64,000 nucleotides of DNA from Pyrrhosoma nymphula (lineage: Eukaryota > Arthropoda > Insecta > Odonata > Coenagrionidae). Under the pieces are notes generated by a model. It did not search any database, was not told the origin of the DNA, and was given only the letters and a program-made list of their open reading frames with translations. Within the stretch, counting starts at the first letter, position 1. Every line of letters begins with the position of its first letter. The stretch is from positions 53,605,559 to 53,669,558 of the forward strand of contig OY754332.1 of NCBI GenBank assembly GCA_963573305.1, given 5' to 3'. This document shows positions 23,420 to 36,457 of the stretch, piece after piece. A program made the translations under genes and the position numbers.

Positions 23420-25285
23420 GGGGCAAGGGCCCTGCCAAATTGACACACTGGTTCCCGTAAGATCACCGAAGTTAATCAATTTTGGGCCCAGACGGGGGTT
23501 GGATGGGTGACCATACATACCTTCACCGTGGCGCTCTTGTCTCCTGTCTGCATGTGGCAGACAGGCATGGGTTTGGCACAATGGACCAAGAAGGTCTACT
23601 GTCCGTTGCAAAATTCTGTCACCCGAGTTTAAAGACGAATATCTCATAGATGGCTCTATCGATTTTACAATGAAGTACATCAAATTAAAGCTTGTTTATT
23701 TCTGCATTTATTGATGGTGCACAAAACTATTTACCATTTATATTTATTTCAGTGTGTGCTTAAAAACAGAATTTTATCGCATTTTTCCAGGTACCGGACG
23801 GATGCATCGCATTTACGGCTTCGTAATAACAACACGGATCAAGATATTGAAATTTCCTTTTCAAATATTGTAGCAAAGATCTGTTTTAACAATTATATGA
23901 AGTTTCATATTATTTAATGCATTATTATTTTAGTTATAGGTGCCAATGCACGGATCCGTTATTTTCCGTTCCGCGCATCCCTGAAAACCGCCGTTTGGAC
24001 CTTATTCAAGCTCTCGAGTTCATCATCATGAATCCACTTATAAATTCTGAAAGGAATTCGTTGGTTAATTAATATCGATTAACATTTATTTTCGAAAAAG
24101 AACGCGTTGAACTGCCAGGAGCCTGCACGGAAGAGAAAGGGAGAGGCGCGCGCTGTTGCCCAGTCAGAGGGTTGTCCGTAAGGCGCGCGAGGGAGTCCAC
24201 TACAAGCATTACCTGCGGGGGAAAACCAGTCGTCCTATCTATGCATGAGTCATTTGGACTCAGTAAATAGTGGCAGAAAGGGTCACTTTTTAAGAATGGT
24301 CATTAGTGTCATTTTAGATCTGTGTGGAAACATACCGTCGATATCCCTCCTCGTGCCAATTTTTCAGAGACGGAGTTAAGAATGGTTTTTTGAGCTATTT
24401 GTTTCTTTCGTCGAGAAGCCAAGAAATGTGGTGACATAACATATCCCACATATCGTTATGCTTCTGATTGCCTTTTGCCATTGCAGGTCCAAAGCCCTCA
24501 TGGAAAAAGTTGATGGGAAGTGGTGAAAATATGTCCCTGGTTATATTTTGGTGAATACAGCAATTTTTATCGTCTGCTACAGTATGTTATTTCAAGCGAA
24601 GAAGTTTTCCCCCGCCGGTAAATACTTGCAGTAGGTAATTCCTCGCGCGCCGGACGGACAATCCTCTGACTGGGCAACAGCGCGCGCCTCTCCCTTTCTC
24701 TTACGTGCAGGCTCCTGGCAGTTCAACGCGTTCTTTTTCGAAAATAAATGTTAATCGATATTAATTAACCAACGAATTCCTTTCAGAATTTATAAGTGGA
24801 TTCATGATGATGAACTCGAGAGCTTGAATAAGGTCCAAACGGCGGTTTACAAGGATGCGCGGAACGGAAAATAACAGATCCGTGCATTGGCACCTATAAC
24901 TAAAATAATAATGCATTAAATAATATAAAACTTCATATAATTGTTAAAACAGATCTTTTCTACAATATTTGAAAAGGAAATTTTGATATCTTGATCCGTG
25001 TTGTTATTACGAAGCTGTAAATGCGATGCATCCGTCCGGTACCCGGAAAAATGCGATAAAATTCTGTTTTTAAGCACACACTGAAATAAATATAAACGGT
25101 AAATAGTCTTGTGCACCATCAATAAACGCAGAAATAAACAAGCTTTAATGTGATGTACTTCATTTTAAAATCGATAGAGCCATCTATGAGATATTCGTCT
25201 TCAAACTCGGGTGACAGAATTTTGCAACGCACAGTAAGTGCCCGGGCTCCTCTCGAAGGCCCCCCCCTACAAGCAATCTATCTAT
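23420..25285 (+). mobile_element. 5S rRNA-derived SINE split by a fold-back element
   Basis: SINE parts 23420-23598 and 25235-25285 flank the fold-back element. Direct repeats CTATGCCTTGGCT (23407-23419, 25286-25298) are the SINE's target duplication. The 5S-like box is GTTCCCGTAAGATCACCGAAG, then GGTTGGATGGGTGACC, then the TGTCTGC..GGCAGACAG hairpin. After the insertion it resumes AGTGCCCGGGCTCC, exactly as in the uninterrupted minus-strand copy at 36458-36773. It ends in a CTAT-rich tail. Confidence 0.88.
23599..25234. mobile_element. fold-back DNA element with about 630-bp inverted arms, TA duplication
   Basis: Ends CTGTCCGTTGCAAAATTCTG and its inverse are flanked by TA on both sides, within a SINE whose intact sequence has a single TA there. 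Arms 23599-24228 and 24604-25234 are nearly identical reverse complements (landmarks GGTACCGGACGGATGCATCG, GGCGCGCGCTGTTGCCCAGTC). The spacer of about 375 bp has no coding capacity. Probably mobilised in trans by a TA-specific (Tc1/mariner-type) transposase; that is inference from the TA site. Confidence 0.88.
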
Positions 25286-25298
25286 CTATGCCTTGGCT

Positions 25299-28023
25299 AG
25301 TCCTGGTATTTTAAAAATATGCAAAATATAATTCACTGGTAAAATAAATCCAATTCCGATTTAATTGGTTATTTTATGCATATTTACAGCTGTCGGTCGC
25401 CTTACTTTATTTGAAGCTACGAGAATTCTTACACTGGTATATTTGAACACTTTGATATGACTACAATTATGTACCTACGCAAATTTATATGAGGGTTTTA
25501 AAATGATTTCAAAATAATTTCAAAATTCATTACCAATATTTCAAAATAATTTTTAATTCGTGGCTGGCACAATGGACTTCAAGGCCAGCGACAGGCACTG
25601 CTGGATTTTCAGCTGGAAATGTTTCAGCCATAGTTGCAACTTAACCAGTTGCTAAGGGATCACATTTAACTACACATAACTCTTCATCACTGATGGCACT
25701 CGGCTAAGGATTAGTGCTCACAAATATTTTCATCGCATTTAGTGAAGTATTCCGTTTCTTTGGAGAGACTGTTGGACTTTTACTGCGAAAATGTATTTTA
25801 TGTTTCTTTTATGCATGCTTTTTAGGTTAGAAGTGGACTTAAATGCACTATTGGATATTAGGGAATGACAAATATTACACTTCGTGCAAAACTCATTGGC
25901 TGCATTTACCATGAAGTATTTCCACACTTCAGAAGTCAATGCATGGGAATTCAACTGGGCACGTAAAGTAAGACGTAATTTTACCAACTATCAATATATA
26001 TGAAAATATCGATAGCACGTTGCATGTCGATAGCGTGAAGCAAAAGCGAATCTGGCCAAATTCGAAGTGTTTATTCGTCTGTCACGGCTTTTGATGGTAA
26101 TTTAGCGTGATTGATTTCCTTCATCATATACTTATAGATCAGTTAGTCCATCTCGCAACTTGGTGGCATGTGCTGGCATAAATTTACCAGCATCATTTCC
26201 GTCGTTTCAAAAGATCTCTCTTTAACATCGCTTTGGAATCTATCCGATATCTCCAATGGCCAGGCTGCTGTCAGTATTGGCTGATTGTGAGTCCAGCATA
26301 GGGACAGGGAATTTTTTAATGTGTCATAATTGCATATATCTGTGGATGAAGCAATGGTGTCATATTATGTATGGCACCGTACTAAGAAGCATATTCATGG
26401 GAAACTGTGGAGATTTGGGTGCAAGTCGAGGTCTTGCACCATTCGACTTGGATACTTAATAACATTTGAGCCTTAACAGGGGGCAAAAGCTGCACAACTT
26501 CCTTTACAAAATGAATTAGGTTTGGGGGTGCTCTAGAATTAGAGATGCAAGGGAGATTACCTACCATCGTTTTATTGACCTAGAATTTTTACTTTTATGT
26601 CTTCTTTTCAATTTTCCATTTGATCTATAGGCTAATAGAGCAAATAAATGGTGGAACTGTCACTATAAGTGAGAACAGACATGAGAAATGCCCTCATGAA
26701 CCATCTACAAGTCTAAGAAAAAGGGATCATTTTCCTAGAAAGTCATCCGTAATCTTTCAGTTGTGAAGTGGCACGACAATAGTATCATGCCCGTGGCTTC
26801 ATTTGCCGTAGCATGAGTCCAATTAGTACAGTAGACAGAATTGGATCGGTAAGTGGATGAAGAACAAACATCCAAGCATCTTTCCCAAATGCTGATAGGA
26901 AATGCAATCGTTAGATGGGATGGGTGGATAGATTTGACAAAACCTTCACTCAATAAGGGTAAGTTACAAAGGTGGAAAATTGTGGTATCATTTATTTTAA
27001 TTTGGTTTGGATGCAGCCTGCCATAATTCATGGAGGGAATTTAAATAAACTTATGGAGAAAACTTTTCTTACTGTGAGTTTATGAGAAATATTGTGCATG
27101 CATCCTGTGGACTCTATGGTAGAACACCTACACAAAATCTGGCACGAGGAGCGGTGTCTAAAAGAATTCTACAGAGGTGCGATTGGAGAATGATGGTGAG
27201 GAGCATTTTCGAGAAAGATGTTCTCAATGCTGATGCGCAAAAATTTTATCAAAGAGCAAGACTAAGATGTAAAAAAATGTAAGGTTGGGCTAAATGTCCA
27301 TTCGAAGTAATGATTCATAGAACGTGTGTGGAATTTTTTGTGCCCAATATTGTTTAAATATTGTTCATTTTATTACATATATTAATGATGCAAGCAATTA
27401 AAATACTTGTTGGAAATCTTTTTAAACATTTATAATGAAATCACCCAGGAAAATATGTATATATCACTATTTTCTTGACTTTATTAGTGCCACTGAATAT
27501 GTAAATGCTGTGAATTCTTAATATAAATGGCCTAACGTCACCTCAGAGTGACACTCTCCCCAAACAGTAACAAAAGAAAAATTTAATTAAAAATTAAGCC
27601 TTTATTAATGACAAAGCTTATATTAATTCAAAACGCTGAGAAGTTAATAAAAATTCCTAGAGAGAATGGCATGGGCACTGACGGGTTAGTTTGAGGAAGA
27701 TAAAATTGTATTCCATTTGCAGCAAAAATTCTGTAAAAACTAAATGTATTTTGTTGAACGGTTTTTTGAATGCTTTTGGTATGAAATGCATGGACTGTGA
27801 GATATCCAAGCTACAGCTACAGTTTTCCGCATAGGTCCAGTTTCCAGAGAATTGCACATAGAGGATTTTAGTGTTTAGTGAAGCTTCATCCAGATTAAAA
27901 CGAAAGACCCTCCAGTTAAAAGCTGAATTTGCTGTATTTGCGAAAGAACGTCTTGCATGTTACCTTGTATTTTTTTAATGCATTTCAACCTTTCTATACA
28001 TCAAACATTTATCTTTTATCCAG
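25299..28023 (+). other. intron 2 right part
   Basis: Mostly unassigned AT-rich sequence apart from a BED-finger remnant at 25739-25987. Frames at 26735-27031 (minus) and 27082-27282 (plus) resemble nothing I recognise. Confidence 0.45.
25739..25987 (-). pseudogene. BED-type zinc-finger remnant, probably hAT transposase N terminus
   Basis: The 82-residue frame contains SEVWKYFMVN, then CTKCNICHSLIS, then STSNLKSMHKRN. This follows the BED pattern (S.VW.YF ... C..C ... TSNL..H). BED fingers open many hAT transposases. No downstream catalytic domain was seen, so it is a fragment; an exapted domain cannot be excluded. Confidence 0.5.
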
Positions 28024-28204
28024 GCAATGGTGAAACGCTTAACAAAAGCAAAGGAACAAGTCCCTGAGCTTCATTTGACCAAAGCAAAGGAACAAGTCCC
28101 TGAGCTTCATTTGACCAAAGCAAAGGTTCATCTTCCTGAAGTACAGTTGAATAATTCTAAGGAGCATACTCCTGAGTTTCCAATGTTGCAACCAAAAACG
28201 GCTG
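28024..28204 (+). CDS. REXO1: REXO1 internal exon with 12-residue tandem repeats
   Basis: The acceptor is TTTTATCCAG and the donor GTAATT. The exon is 60 codons plus one base, so it ends in phase 1, matching the next exon. It encodes a hydrophilic linker dominated by a 12-residue repeat (TKAKEQVPELHL): two copies identical at DNA level (36 bp) and a third diverged copy (TKAKVHLPEVQL), then a fourth degenerate one. The 12-residue unit keeps the frame when copy number changes. There is no identifiable domain. The exon is separated from its neighbours by more than 20 kb on each side, but phase and splice signals fit. Confidence 0.75.
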
Positions 28205-30360
28205 GTAATTTCTTTTCTATCTCTACGTGCATTACTTAATGACTGTGCCATTGTATGTTCATATTCATTTGTCGGTGGGTTATTCAGTTGTTGCTTATGG
28301 AGTGTAAAATTTGAATAATGATTATTTCTTTGGATTTCTTTGCATAGCCCATATTGCATGGCTTTTCTCAGAATAATATTAATATCAGAAACAGGTGACA
28401 CTGGGAAATGATTATTCCATTGAGCCGAAGATTGGTTATATGAGTGTTGTTAGATGAAAGTTAAAATCTCAGACTTAAGTGCACACTTTTTTACCTTCCC
28501 AATTTATAATTTAACATCAGGATGCTGATTATCAGTGTACCAAAGGGAAGACCCAAAGGATAATTAAATGTGATGGGTAATTGATACATCATTAAATATC
28601 AATTGCTTATGAACTTATTTTCATTTTTATATCATCTGGAAGTGTCCATTTGCTTATTTTGTCTAAATACTTATTTGTATCCCACTCTTATGCCATTAAT
28701 TTCCTCATTTGCTTCTCAAAAAATTCATGCAGCTTATTTAGTTGTTGAGAATGCTTCATTATTACACTTAAATTCAAAGATTTCTTTAGTTGTCAATTGC
28801 TATTAACCAATTGAGGTATGTAGTTTGAGCAAGATACGACTTCACATAAAATTGGATGAATTTGGTCTCATAATAAAGAAAAAGATCTCGTTTTTCTAAT
28901 TATGCTTCAGCTCACTCTCAATGCCAACAAATTAAGTTCACCAGCCACCCCTACTCATACTTGCATTACGTTGTTCACTGCTAATAGCCTCTAATGCTCT
29001 CATTGATATTAATCTAGAAATGCTGTTTGCTCAAAATTTCCCATGTATCATGTCTTATTCTGCCCAAATAATCAGACATTTTGATCGTAAATTTTAAAAA
29101 GGAATGATGAGGAAGGGTATGGTGGAAGATAAATTTTGTGAGTTTAAATATTTTTATATTCTCCAAAGTCAATTTTTTTATATTATGGTATTTTATAAAA
29201 TGTCCATTGCAAGTGTTTTTTGTTGAAGTACATGTGAAGATGATACCCTAATTTGGTAATATGTACATATTGTGCTTTCGGTCCGCAACTTAAAATCTCT
29301 CTCTCACCCACTTTCCGTTACGGATTCTCACCAAATTCATGTCACATATCATGCGCATTTTGCGAATTAATGCAAAAATATTAACACTTCATTTTGCCAA
29401 CCTTTACGGAAATGGCAACCACACAAACCATGAAACTGCCATCTCTCCTTTCGACAATCATAACCCTTATAGTGCCAGCCAAAATTCCTTAAAGGTACCT
29501 TAAAAGTGCCAAGGGATTGTCATGAAAATTTCAGACTTTCAATAAAATGTCATATAAAAAAATAATTTTTATGATAAATGGTTGAAATTTGGACAGTGTA
29601 TAGACAACACATCCCTATATTATATTGTTGACAATTTTTTAATTTATTAGCGATGGAAACAATATTCAATTAGTTAAACATTATAATTGTTATTGCAACA
29701 TTTATTGCCATTATTTCAAAGCAATGTTGTGAAATTTTACACGTATGATTTAATAAGATTTATACATATTTTCAAAGAATACTTATTGATTTTATCAAAG
29801 GCTAAAATTTTTAACTGCTTTGTCACTATTATTTGTTTAAATCTATGATTATCAAAAGAGAAAAATCTATGATCCCTTCAAGATTCAACCCAAAACTTTT
29901 GAAATATTAATATCATAAATCAGACATATGGTAATCAGACATTGAATATTTACTTGCTGAAATATATAATCTAAATGCTCAGAAAGTTTTTTGAAAATAT
30001 AAATTAATTGTTAATAACAATTATGCAATTTTATAATTTTTATAACAATTACTGAATGTATACTGAAATTATGATCACCACTGATTTGTTCACATATTTG
30101 TGTTATGCTAGCGTTATACATTTACTTAACAAAGTTAAACTATAATCCTTATCAAAATTGGATTTTATCAAAAGAAAAATATTACAAAATCATGAATGCA
30201 AATTCAATGATAGACATGATGTCAAAAATAAAAATACAAAGAGAGATAGAAACTTTGTCCGCTGATAGTATACATTTTTTGATTTTACAATGATACATTT
30301 CACTCAAAACATAATTTAGAATTCATAATGAATAAAAACACTTTGTAATCTTCCACAGAT
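28205..30360 (+). other. start of intron 3, no recognised element
   Basis: AT-rich. About 80 bp at 28810-28890 (GTAGTTTGAGCAAGAT ... ATGAATTTGG) reappears inverted at about 48400-48480, so an unnamed dispersed repeat is present. Confidence 0.45.
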
Positions 30361-30369
30361 TTATTTCTT

Positions 30370-30950
30370 TGGCTCGACGCGTTTCACCCAATTCACCCAA
30401 CTCCCTCAATTGAAATATTCAAATCTAAAAAATTTATTCTCCCAGAGTTACTTTTCTCCTTTTTAAAATTGATATTCCGGTGCTGCATATTTAGAAGGTT
30501 AAGGCAACCCTAGCTGACGGTCACTTCCTGTCCACACACAAAGTATGTCGTCCATATACCAGTAATAATACTGAATGTATTGGAGAAGGTAGTGTCTTGA
30601 GTTAAATAGGTTCGTATCCAGGTTGTGCAGAAAAATTTCGGCAAGAAGGGGGGAAATGGCTAACCCATGGCTAAGCCATCTATTAATTGGAAAAATTTAT
30701 TTTGGAATCGGAAGTAATTTTGTTCTGTAATCACTTTAAGTAGTTTCATTACCTTGCTGGTCATTTTTACATCAACTTTGCAGTTGATAGAACACTATGG
30801 GCCCTAGTCAAGGTTTCTGCTAAAGGAACACAAGTAAACTAATTCTCAATGTCGAATGAAAACATTTGGACATTTAAAGGGGCTGACTTTTTTTAAAACT
30901 CATTTGCCAAAACATTTGAATTTTTAATTGAATATTTGGGTTTAAAATTT
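30370..30950 (-). pseudogene. Penelope-like element reverse transcriptase remnant
   Basis: The minus strand, in more than one frame, reads FSFDIEN.FTCVPL (about 30865), QNYFRFQNKFFQLIDGLAMG (about 30700), then YYYWYMDDILCVWTG (about 30560). This motif set (SFDV.N.F..VP; F....Q..G..MGSPLSP; (Y/F)VDD(I/V)) is characteristic of Penelope-like RTs rather than LINE RTs. The catalytic DD is present, but stops and frameshifts make it non-functional. Confidence 0.72.
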
Positions 30951-31129
30951 GTGTAAGGGAAGATTACCAAGTGTTTTTATTCATTATGAATATCGAGAAC
31001 TTCCACCATATCCAGCCTAAAAACAGTTATGCCTGAAACAGTTAATAATTTATAATCTAAATTCAACAAATTATGTTTGCTAATACATTAGATTGCAAGC
31101 CATTTTCACACTTTACACTCTGGGGGGGT

Positions 31130-31947
31130 GATACAAAGTCTCACATCATCAAAAACTGATTCCCCAATGATGATGACGCATATTGAGTAAGTACTGCAAT
31201 AACCTGATTGGGGATTTGGTCCCAACTAAACTTTCGTCTATAGTCAGTTACTGGTGAGGGATGTAGTAATGCCTAAATATTTTATTGGCATGGTCCACAA
31301 TGAGCTGGAACTTTTAGCATGGGTCATATGATGGGATCGTCACTACGGGGAACTTTTGAGTTATCAACAAGATAGAAAAATTTGTGCAAAATTCGAAATC
31401 GGTTACGGGAAAACATGTTTCTGATCCATGGTGTCTCCAAACATTTACTTTTGGACTAGTAACTAGAAATTCTGGGCTTAGTAACTATGCCCATTTTCAA
31501 AATTCAAGCAAGAAATGTTTTCATTTCTTGCCACAGTCGCCAGCTCCCAAAGTCTTGCTCATGAGTTCGGGGAGAGGGTCTTGTGTGAGTGAAGATACTG
31601 CTCTGCATATCTATTTATTTCAGTGACCATTATCTTCAGGAGAGTATTGGTGAAAAAAAGGCGTAAGTACACTAACGGTGCAGAATCATAGGGTGGAGTG
31701 TGCTTTGAACCTTGAACTTCGGCATACTGTTGACGCGGTCTTCCCCATCTGCTTCTCTTTCACTCCAGTCGGTTTCCGATGGCAAAGTGTCAGCATCACT
31801 AGTGTCTTCTTCCTCCACTGATTCACTACAATCAGATGAACTTATTTGGAAATCACTGTCACTTGATATTTCACTGATCAAATCGTCAATATTTTTCTTT
31901 CTTTTCTGTACTTCACTCATCATAGAGAAGAAAAAAATGTTCATCAT
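31130..31947 (-). pseudogene. piggyBac-type transposase remnant
   Basis: The minus strand begins with an acidic Ser-rich N terminus (31947-31672). With frameshifts and stops it continues to FLA.ILKMGIVTKPRISSY (about 31470), FSRNRFRILHKFFYLVDNS (about 31395) and LTIDESLVGTKSP ... QYLPN (about 31220). These match the piggyBac (DDE_Tnp_1_7) signatures MGI..(K/L)P...YW, MSR.RF..I...LHF.DN and (L/I)(S/T)IDE.M. Broken and truncated. Confidence 0.75.
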
Positions 31948-32780
31948 AAATAAAAAAAAACTTTAATTCGTATCACTTGAAAACTGAGGTAGGAAATAAG
32001 AAACCTAGTTAGCATGCGTCTCTTGCTCTCTCCCAAATGGAACTGTTTTCTACGGCATCCTCCACTTTTCCCATCACTGAAAGCGCTTTCATTGCTATTG
32101 TTGACCCAAAGGCATGACTCAGACCAGATGGCCATGCTCAGACACTCAAAGTCCTAAACAAGTCTCCCAAACGGAACCCTTCACTTTGCCCGTCACCGAA
32201 ATCACTACCTATGTGATTGTCAGCCAAAAGGCATGACTAAGACCCTCCGAGTCATAGACAAAGTAGCCGCTGGCCTAATCTCTCAGGGTCAGGCCAATGG
32301 CAACTTTGTTAATGCCTGCAGTTCCTCTCTTGAATCTTTTGCGGTGCAAACGGATTTCGTATTGCGGTGCAAAAGATTCAGACTGGCACCATCTCAGTCA
32401 TTTGAAGGCTGAGAATGCACGCCCGGGAAGAAAGCATTCGTCTCAAAAACACCAGAATGTATCCAGGACTGATTACGTATTTATTTTTTCACAGTTTCCC
32501 GTAGAATAATGATGTGGAGATCCTTGTAGAAGATAATGCAAAGAGAAAAAGATATTGACACCTAACATGCGTTTATTATGAATTTTCCCTTGAAAAAATC
32601 CAAAGAAAAACACTAAGCAAATCAGAGGGCAGTTAAAGTGCCATTTAAATTGAGACCTCCGTATTTAAAAGAGATTGAAATAGCCACTTAGGTTATAAAA
32701 GTGAATTTGAGTAGTATGTGGTCCGTAGAATATTACGAAGCTAAAATATGAAAAAAATTACGGCGAGGAACTTACTCCTC
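31948..32780 (+). other. unassigned intron 3 sequence
   Basis: Two adjacent segments (about 32015-32130 and 32160-32260) resemble each other (CTCCCAAA.GGAAC, CCAAA(A/G)GGCATGACT.AGACC), suggesting an old local duplication. The direct repeat TGCGGTGCAAA(A/C) occurs near 32340-32366. Confidence 0.45.
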
Positions 32781-33545
32781 CTAGATGGTGCAAACATCAA
32801 GCAGTTGCTCCTCTTTGCTATAAACCTACCTCCCTTCATTTTTTTCCTGTGAAATGTGAATTTGTGTGATGGAAGGTGTGGTGTGTGAATGTGCATGAAA
32901 GTGAATAATGCATTGTTTGCTGGACAGGGTTATGTGGTGAGAGGTTTTTTTTCACGAACACTCTTTTAAACCAACCCTCCAGACTGCAGGATTGGCAATT
33001 AAACAACCTACCTGTTGGTGACTGGTTTGCAAAAAAATTACGGCCAGTTGGTGATGAAACAACCCACCCGCTTGTTGTTTTAAAAGGGTGTTTGTTCCAA
33101 AAAAAAATAAGTATCCACCACCCTCCAGCTAGCCAATCAACAATGGGTGGGTTTTTTCATCACCAATTAGCTGTAATTTTATGCAAACCAATCACCTACG
33201 GGTGGGTTGCTTAAACACCAATTCACTGTAATTTTACTCAAAAACCAATCACTTATGGGTGGGTACTTAATCACTAACTCGCTGTAATTTTATGCCAAAA
33301 CCAATCACCTTTTGGTTGGTGGGTTGCTTTAAAAGGGTGTTTGTGAAAAAGAAAAACATAACTATCTGTCATGTAACCCCCTCCAGCAAACTATTCACAA
33401 TGCGTTCTTCACTTTCATTGTACTTTCACACCTTCTGGTGCACAAAGTCTCATTTCGTGGGAAAAAGTTAAGGGAGGTTGGCATATAGCAAAGACGAGCA
33501 ACTACTTGGTAGTGTGCGCCATCTAGGGGGAGCGATTGTTCCTTC
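32780..33545. mobile_element. imperfect fold-back element, family D
   Basis: About 200 bp at each end are inverted relatives: CCTAGATGG(T/C)GC and GTTGCTC.TCTTTGCTATA near 32790-32820 answer GGCGCCATC-like and TATAGCAAAGACGAGCAAC near 33485-33530; CTCTTTTAAACCA answers TTTAAAAGGGTG. The middle repeats ACCAATCACC(T/A)..GGGTGGGTT and TAATTTTA several times. Related sequence lies inside 38121-39020. No coding capacity. Confidence 0.6.
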
Positions 33546-34742
33546 AACCTACAAATATGGCAACCAAATCATGGGAAAAATTCAATTAATTAGGATTTAA
33601 TTTCCTCTAAAACTACTGGGTTTCTGGGTATGTTTCTCACATTGCATAAATTGGCATTCCTTACACTAATGGTAGGTGTCATTGTTATTTTTGCTGTTTC
33701 CATAGGGTTATTGCAATAAAAGTTTTATGGTGCGGACCGATAGCGTGATTTTTTTATATTTTACTGGTCATATTATACCCTGATATGGAATAGTTTTGCT
33801 TGTAAACCACTGATGTGGCTTGTGGGATCACCTTGGGTTGCCATGAAACCCAGAGTTATGTTCCTAAGTTCATTGAATTTTGAATGTGAAAGACTGTAGC
33901 ATTACACTTTTGATATGCTTTGTAAAAATATGTTCTTTTCTTGGTCATTAGGGTTTAACTAATATCTAACTTCATAGTGCTTGATCCCTGTTTCTTCACA
34001 TCATGAATCACAATGTGTTAAGTTTTGGGGTACCCAGTAAGGGTGGGAGGTTAGTGCGGCATTTGTTGTTCTGTGATTTTTTATGATGCCGGGGAAAAAT
34101 AAATTTGATAATGCTGGTCAGTTTAGGCTCAGAGACAAGGATCAGACCAATTTTTTTCATGGTGAAATATTGTTTATCTAAGTTTTGCTGGATGTGGCAT
34201 GACTGTAATAGATTATCTTTGCTGAAGTGTATGTTGGAGACTATAACTTTGGCTATCAGAGTGTCTTAAAAGCCTAATACATATCTACTTCTATGTGAAA
34301 AACTGCGAGACAACATTTTGTTGTCTGCGAGACAACAGAGACAACATTTTGTTTACATTGAAAACTTATCCAAGTTGGAAGCATGGAAATTACATAGCAT
34401 ATTCATCACATTTCTCTCAATGAACTTAGTCAAAATCTGTGAGCGCAGAGACATGGATAGAATTAGGCATGCCTTGTGTTACATTTAACAAAGGTCATTC
34501 CTAATTAGTTTCCATGGAAGAGAGTGGAAATTTTGAAGTTTAGGGAATTTTGTCAATGGTCTGGTTCGAATTTTAATATGATTAGAAATCCCTCTCCTTT
34601 TACCACTAAAAATTTTTTCAAAAGACTTTTTCTCAACTATTCTGTTGACTGGAGTCTGAAAAAGAAATTCCCACCATTGAACTGCACATTTATTTACCGT
34701 TTAGTGGTGTTTGCAAATTTTAGTATTTATTTTGATATTTGT
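33546..34742 (+). other. unassigned intron 3 sequence
   Basis: AT-rich with no recognised element. A short repeat of GAGACAACATTTTGTT occurs at about 34308-34352. Confidence 0.45.
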
Positions 34743-34901
34743 TTAACCCTTTCGCTGCTGTGAATGTAGAAGCTATGTTCGCCCAGTGGACTGCTGTAAG
34801 ATTCTACTTTTCATTGGCAAGGTCATTCCTACCCACCATTTACTTTTTCACCTCACAGGGGCTGGCAAGTTTCCGAAGGTCGACTGCAGCGAAAGGGTTC
34901 A
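34743..34901. mobile_element. short MITE with TTAACCCTTTCGCTGC ends
   Basis: TTAACCCTTTCGCTGC on the left and GCAGCGAAAGGGTT(C)A on the right bound 159 bp. A TTAA site with CCCTTT ends suggests a piggyBac-type MITE, with the right TTAA mutated. Confidence 0.6.
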
Positions 34902-36457
34902 TTGGATTACAGAATGTAGTGAATTGTGTTTTTAATAAACTCTGGATTTGGTAAACAAAAGTTTACTCATGTTCAAAACAGAAGTGGTACATTGGAAGCT
35001 GTTGGAGGATGGCCCCAAGAAGCCTGTTAGTGAGGGCATGAGCACACCTCCTGTTGCGAGGGACGCTGCTCCCGAGGTTAGATGGGCTGGGAGGGTGGGA
35101 ATATTATTGTTAGGGAGTTCCAATACCCGGCAGATATAGTTCCCTCATTACGGAAGAGGGCAAGGAGAGACTGAGCAAACAAACGGGTCACCTCTTGGTG
35201 TATACCAGGGGAATTAGTACCCAATATTACGTCTGGGGTACGTGCAGCGGTTAGGGACACGGACTGCTCTAAGCCTGCGGGTAGTGGCCCATGTTGGCAC
35301 CAATGATGCCTCCGAGCTTGGAGTCGACAAGATTTTGAATTCCTTTAGGGATTTAAACTTGAAGTTGGAATGCATCTGGAAGGTATTTGGTGTTGACTTG
35401 CGGTTGTCCATTTGCAGCATTGTTCCATGAACCGACCGTGGTCACCATGTTTGGAGCAGTATTGACTGCCTGAATAGGAGGTTGTGGAAATTCTATGTGG
35501 AATTCGTAGATCTTCGGCCAGTGCTCAGATCTTGCTGGGCTCCCCTTAACAGTTCAAGTGTGCATTACTCCTCCAAGGCATCGGGACGGGTGGCTCGTAA
35601 TATTTTTGGACATAGTAGGTTTTTCTTAAGATAGATAGTAGGTCATCTAGCGGGGTTAATGATTGAAAACATACATCCAAATACAGCCTCCGAGATAATC
35701 AGAATAGCATAGATTGTTTGCTATTGCAGAGAAAAATTTGGGGAAGCCCAAATGATAAATGTAATTTACTTATCAAAAATAATTCCAAAATGTGCACTCA
35801 AGAGAATGGCGTAACTTCAGAGAAAATCTTGTCTCTTATCACCTCTACAGAAGATCAAACCAATAAGGCACAGAAACATAGAGAAGAATGAACTGACTCA
35901 CATCAAACCAAATAAGATATCAACTTAGTAGTAGTAAATTGTCGTAGCTTAAAGGACAACGTGCAGAAGTTGAGCACATATTTCAAAATGCAGATATAGT
36001 AATTGGAACAGAGAGACTTGCAGAGGATATAAGTGATCGGGAAGTTTTTCCCCCAGAGTATAAAATTCATAGACGTGAGCAGTGTAATAGGCTATTCTTA
36101 GCAGTTTAATCAGACTTGAAAAGCACTGCATACACATTAGATGATAATGAAATAGAAAGCATGTGGTGTACTATTAAACAACAAAACAAAAGAATATACA
36201 TAGTTGTTCATTTTAAAGACCACCTGATTCCAAAAAAGAAATTGTTCACCAATTAGAAACTCAAATATCAGCATTTACCTTGAGAGATAGCAAAAGTGTA
36301 ATAATCATCGGTCAAAATTTCAACCTCCTTCAATAAATTGGGAAACCTGTAATGTAGAAGCAAGTCCAAGGAAGCGTGATGCAAGCAAAGCCTTACTCAA
36401 TGCATTTTTAAACCACTCTCTAACCCAAGTAGTTTGATAACGAACCTACGAGAGGAA

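Noticed and set aside
34743..34903. Regulatory hairpin of the host gene
   Set aside because: TTAA-CCCTTT inverted ends fit a short MITE better; similar TTAACCC strings occur at 40584, 49802 and 53617.
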